NCBI GenBank assembly: GCA_021774075.1 | Contig: JAJFJK010000048.1 | Span: 1-33,345, forward strand | Origin: Nitrosomonas sp. | Lineage (GTDB): Bacteria > Pseudomonadota > Gammaproteobacteria > Burkholderiales > Nitrosomonadaceae | Direction: 5' to 3' | Length of the DNA stretch: 33,345 nucleotides | Part shown: piece after piece, positions 32,869-33,345 of the stretch | How the letters are laid out: the number at the start of each line of letters is the position of its first letter | Position numbering within the stretch: the stretch's first letter is position 1 | Translations under genes and position numbers: made by a program | Notes under the pieces: generated by a model | What the model was told of the DNA's origin: nothing | What the model saw: the letters and a program-made list of their open reading frames with translations, nothing else | Databases searched by the model: none

Positions 32869-33027
32869 GAGGCTGTCCGAGAATAGAATGATCTACTGCG
32901 GAAAAGCTATTTTGGCCAGATTTCCCGATCATTTTCGCTAAACAGAACAACTATGCGCCTCAAATGATCAAAAAATCTACCTCAAAATTACTTCCCCTCG
33001 CTACGACCACTATTCTCGGACAGCCTC
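32869..33027. repeat. MITE with IS5-like ends and CTAG target duplication
   Basis: GAGGCTGTCCGAGAATAG at the left end is matched by CTATTCTCGGACAGCCTC at the right end (perfect 18-bp inverted repeat). CTAG flanks both sides (32865-32868, 33028-33031). The 159-bp element has no gene. The ends and the 4-bp CTAG target resemble IS5-group elements; the parent is not in the window. It lies between regulator copy 2 and the right arm of the long inverted repeat and could act as a terminator hairpin. Confidence 0.8.
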
Positions 33028-33031
33028 CTAG

Positions 33032-33191
33032 TACGTTAGATTCTGGTCAGTAATCATTATGCTTATTGATTTTCAGGGATCTTAGCAAAAGTACAGTTCT
33101 ACTCTGTTTTGAATTGAACGCACATTCTTCCTATGCCTCAGAATAACTGCGTCTCAGGTCGCACGCTCAATTCAAAACAGTTCGGCGTTTA
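33032..33191 (-). repeat. Right arm of the long inverted repeat around regulator copy 2
   Basis: Reverse complement of 31929-32122 with scattered changes and a ~30-bp gap. It carries the matching palindrome (33104-33180: CTGTTTTGAATTGAACG with CGCTCAATTCAAAACAG). The IS200-type element begins directly after it. Confidence 0.8.
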
Positions 33192-33199
33192 AATAAATA

Positions 33200-33345
33200 A
33201 GGTAATCCCCCGGCTAAGCCGGGGGACTCACTAGGTTTGACCGAGCGCTACGGTCAGCCTGATTCTTCTGACTCGATCAAAAGTTAGGAGAATCAAATGA
33301 AAGAGTACCAGAGTCTTTGCCATACGAAATGGGATTGCAAATATC
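33200..33345 (+). mobile_element. IS200-type element, left end (continues beyond window)
   Basis: The left end has the hairpin CCCCCGGCTAAGCCGGGGG (33207-33225) and a second one, TGACCGAGCGCTACGGTCA (33238-33256), in the leader of tnpA. IS200 elements are known for a left-end hairpin recognised by the transposase that also blocks read-through transcription, and for a leader stem-loop limiting translation. The exact left boundary is uncertain by several bases. Confidence 0.8.
33297..33345 (+). CDS. tnpA: IS200 transposase TnpA, N-terminal part (cut by window end)
   Basis: From ATG 33297 the frame reads MKEYQSLCHTKWDCKY and continues past the window. The start MKEYQSL-HTKWDCKYH is the well-known N-terminus of IS200/IS605 Y1 single-strand transposases. 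TTAGGAG lies 6-7 bases before the ATG. Confidence 0.85.
   Translation, partial: MKEYQSLCHTKWDCKY

Overview
The window looks like a chromosomal piece of a mesophilic, moderate-GC proteobacterium. The tol-pal operon followed by queE and queC, the DolP-type lipoprotein beside an FAD-linked oxidase, CheV, and a MntA-HepT pair fit a betaproteobacterium; a Nitrosomonadaceae-like host is a guess from gene order, not a demonstrated assignment. No rRNA, tRNA or CRISPR array was seen.

Layout. Positions 1-9111 are a patchwork of housekeeping genes (dolP, an FAD oxidase, an alpha/beta hydrolase, cheV, a DUF2141 protein) mixed with toxin-antitoxin and decayed genes (mntA-hepT, a broken DUF4143 ATPase, a broken PIN/RHH pair) and many short repeats. 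Positions 9112-15965 are a conserved core: ybgC-tolQ-tolR-tolA-tolB-pal-cpoB, then queE and queC. Positions 16120-27693 are an accessory island rich in conflict and signalling domains: a FHA relic; a frameshifted DUF4062-TM-TPR protein; a leftward two-gene operon (RCK-RyR membrane protein, then a SLOG-like/multi-TM protein); and a rightward operon (SIR2-like-TIR protein, frameshifted nSTAND-CHASE2 protein, secreted SH3-like protein, truncated M48-like lipoprotein). The island ends at an IS1595-type insertion sequence and an IS21 remnant. Positions 29300-33345 hold a PAS histidine kinase with a NarL-type regulator, a second copy of the regulator inside a long inverted repeat, a CTAG-flanked MITE and the start of an IS200 element.

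Two repeat families run through the window. Family 1 is a ~141-bp MITE-like repeat with imperfect ends reading GGGCRCTTCTAAAAAT (four full copies, one 38-bp deletion derivative, two end fragments). Family 2 is a ~250-270-bp element with terminal inverted repeats enclosing two long hairpins. Its stems differ between copies but stay paired, while the loop-proximal sequences are conserved. Its right end often lies directly before a gene and seems to supply the ribosome-binding site of queE.

How the genes may work together. Tol-Pal, DolP and CpoB serve the outer membrane and cell division. The rightward island operon reads as a sensor-switch-effector system: CHASE2 outside the membrane, an nSTAND NTPase as switch, and a TIR domain as probable NAD-consuming effector, with a SIR2-like domain that seems to have lost its catalytic residues. 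The neighbouring SLOG-like and RCK-RyR proteins suggest a nucleotide-gated membrane effector. This is inference from domains and gene order. Many single-base frameshifts mean that either the island is decaying or the assembly carries indel errors.
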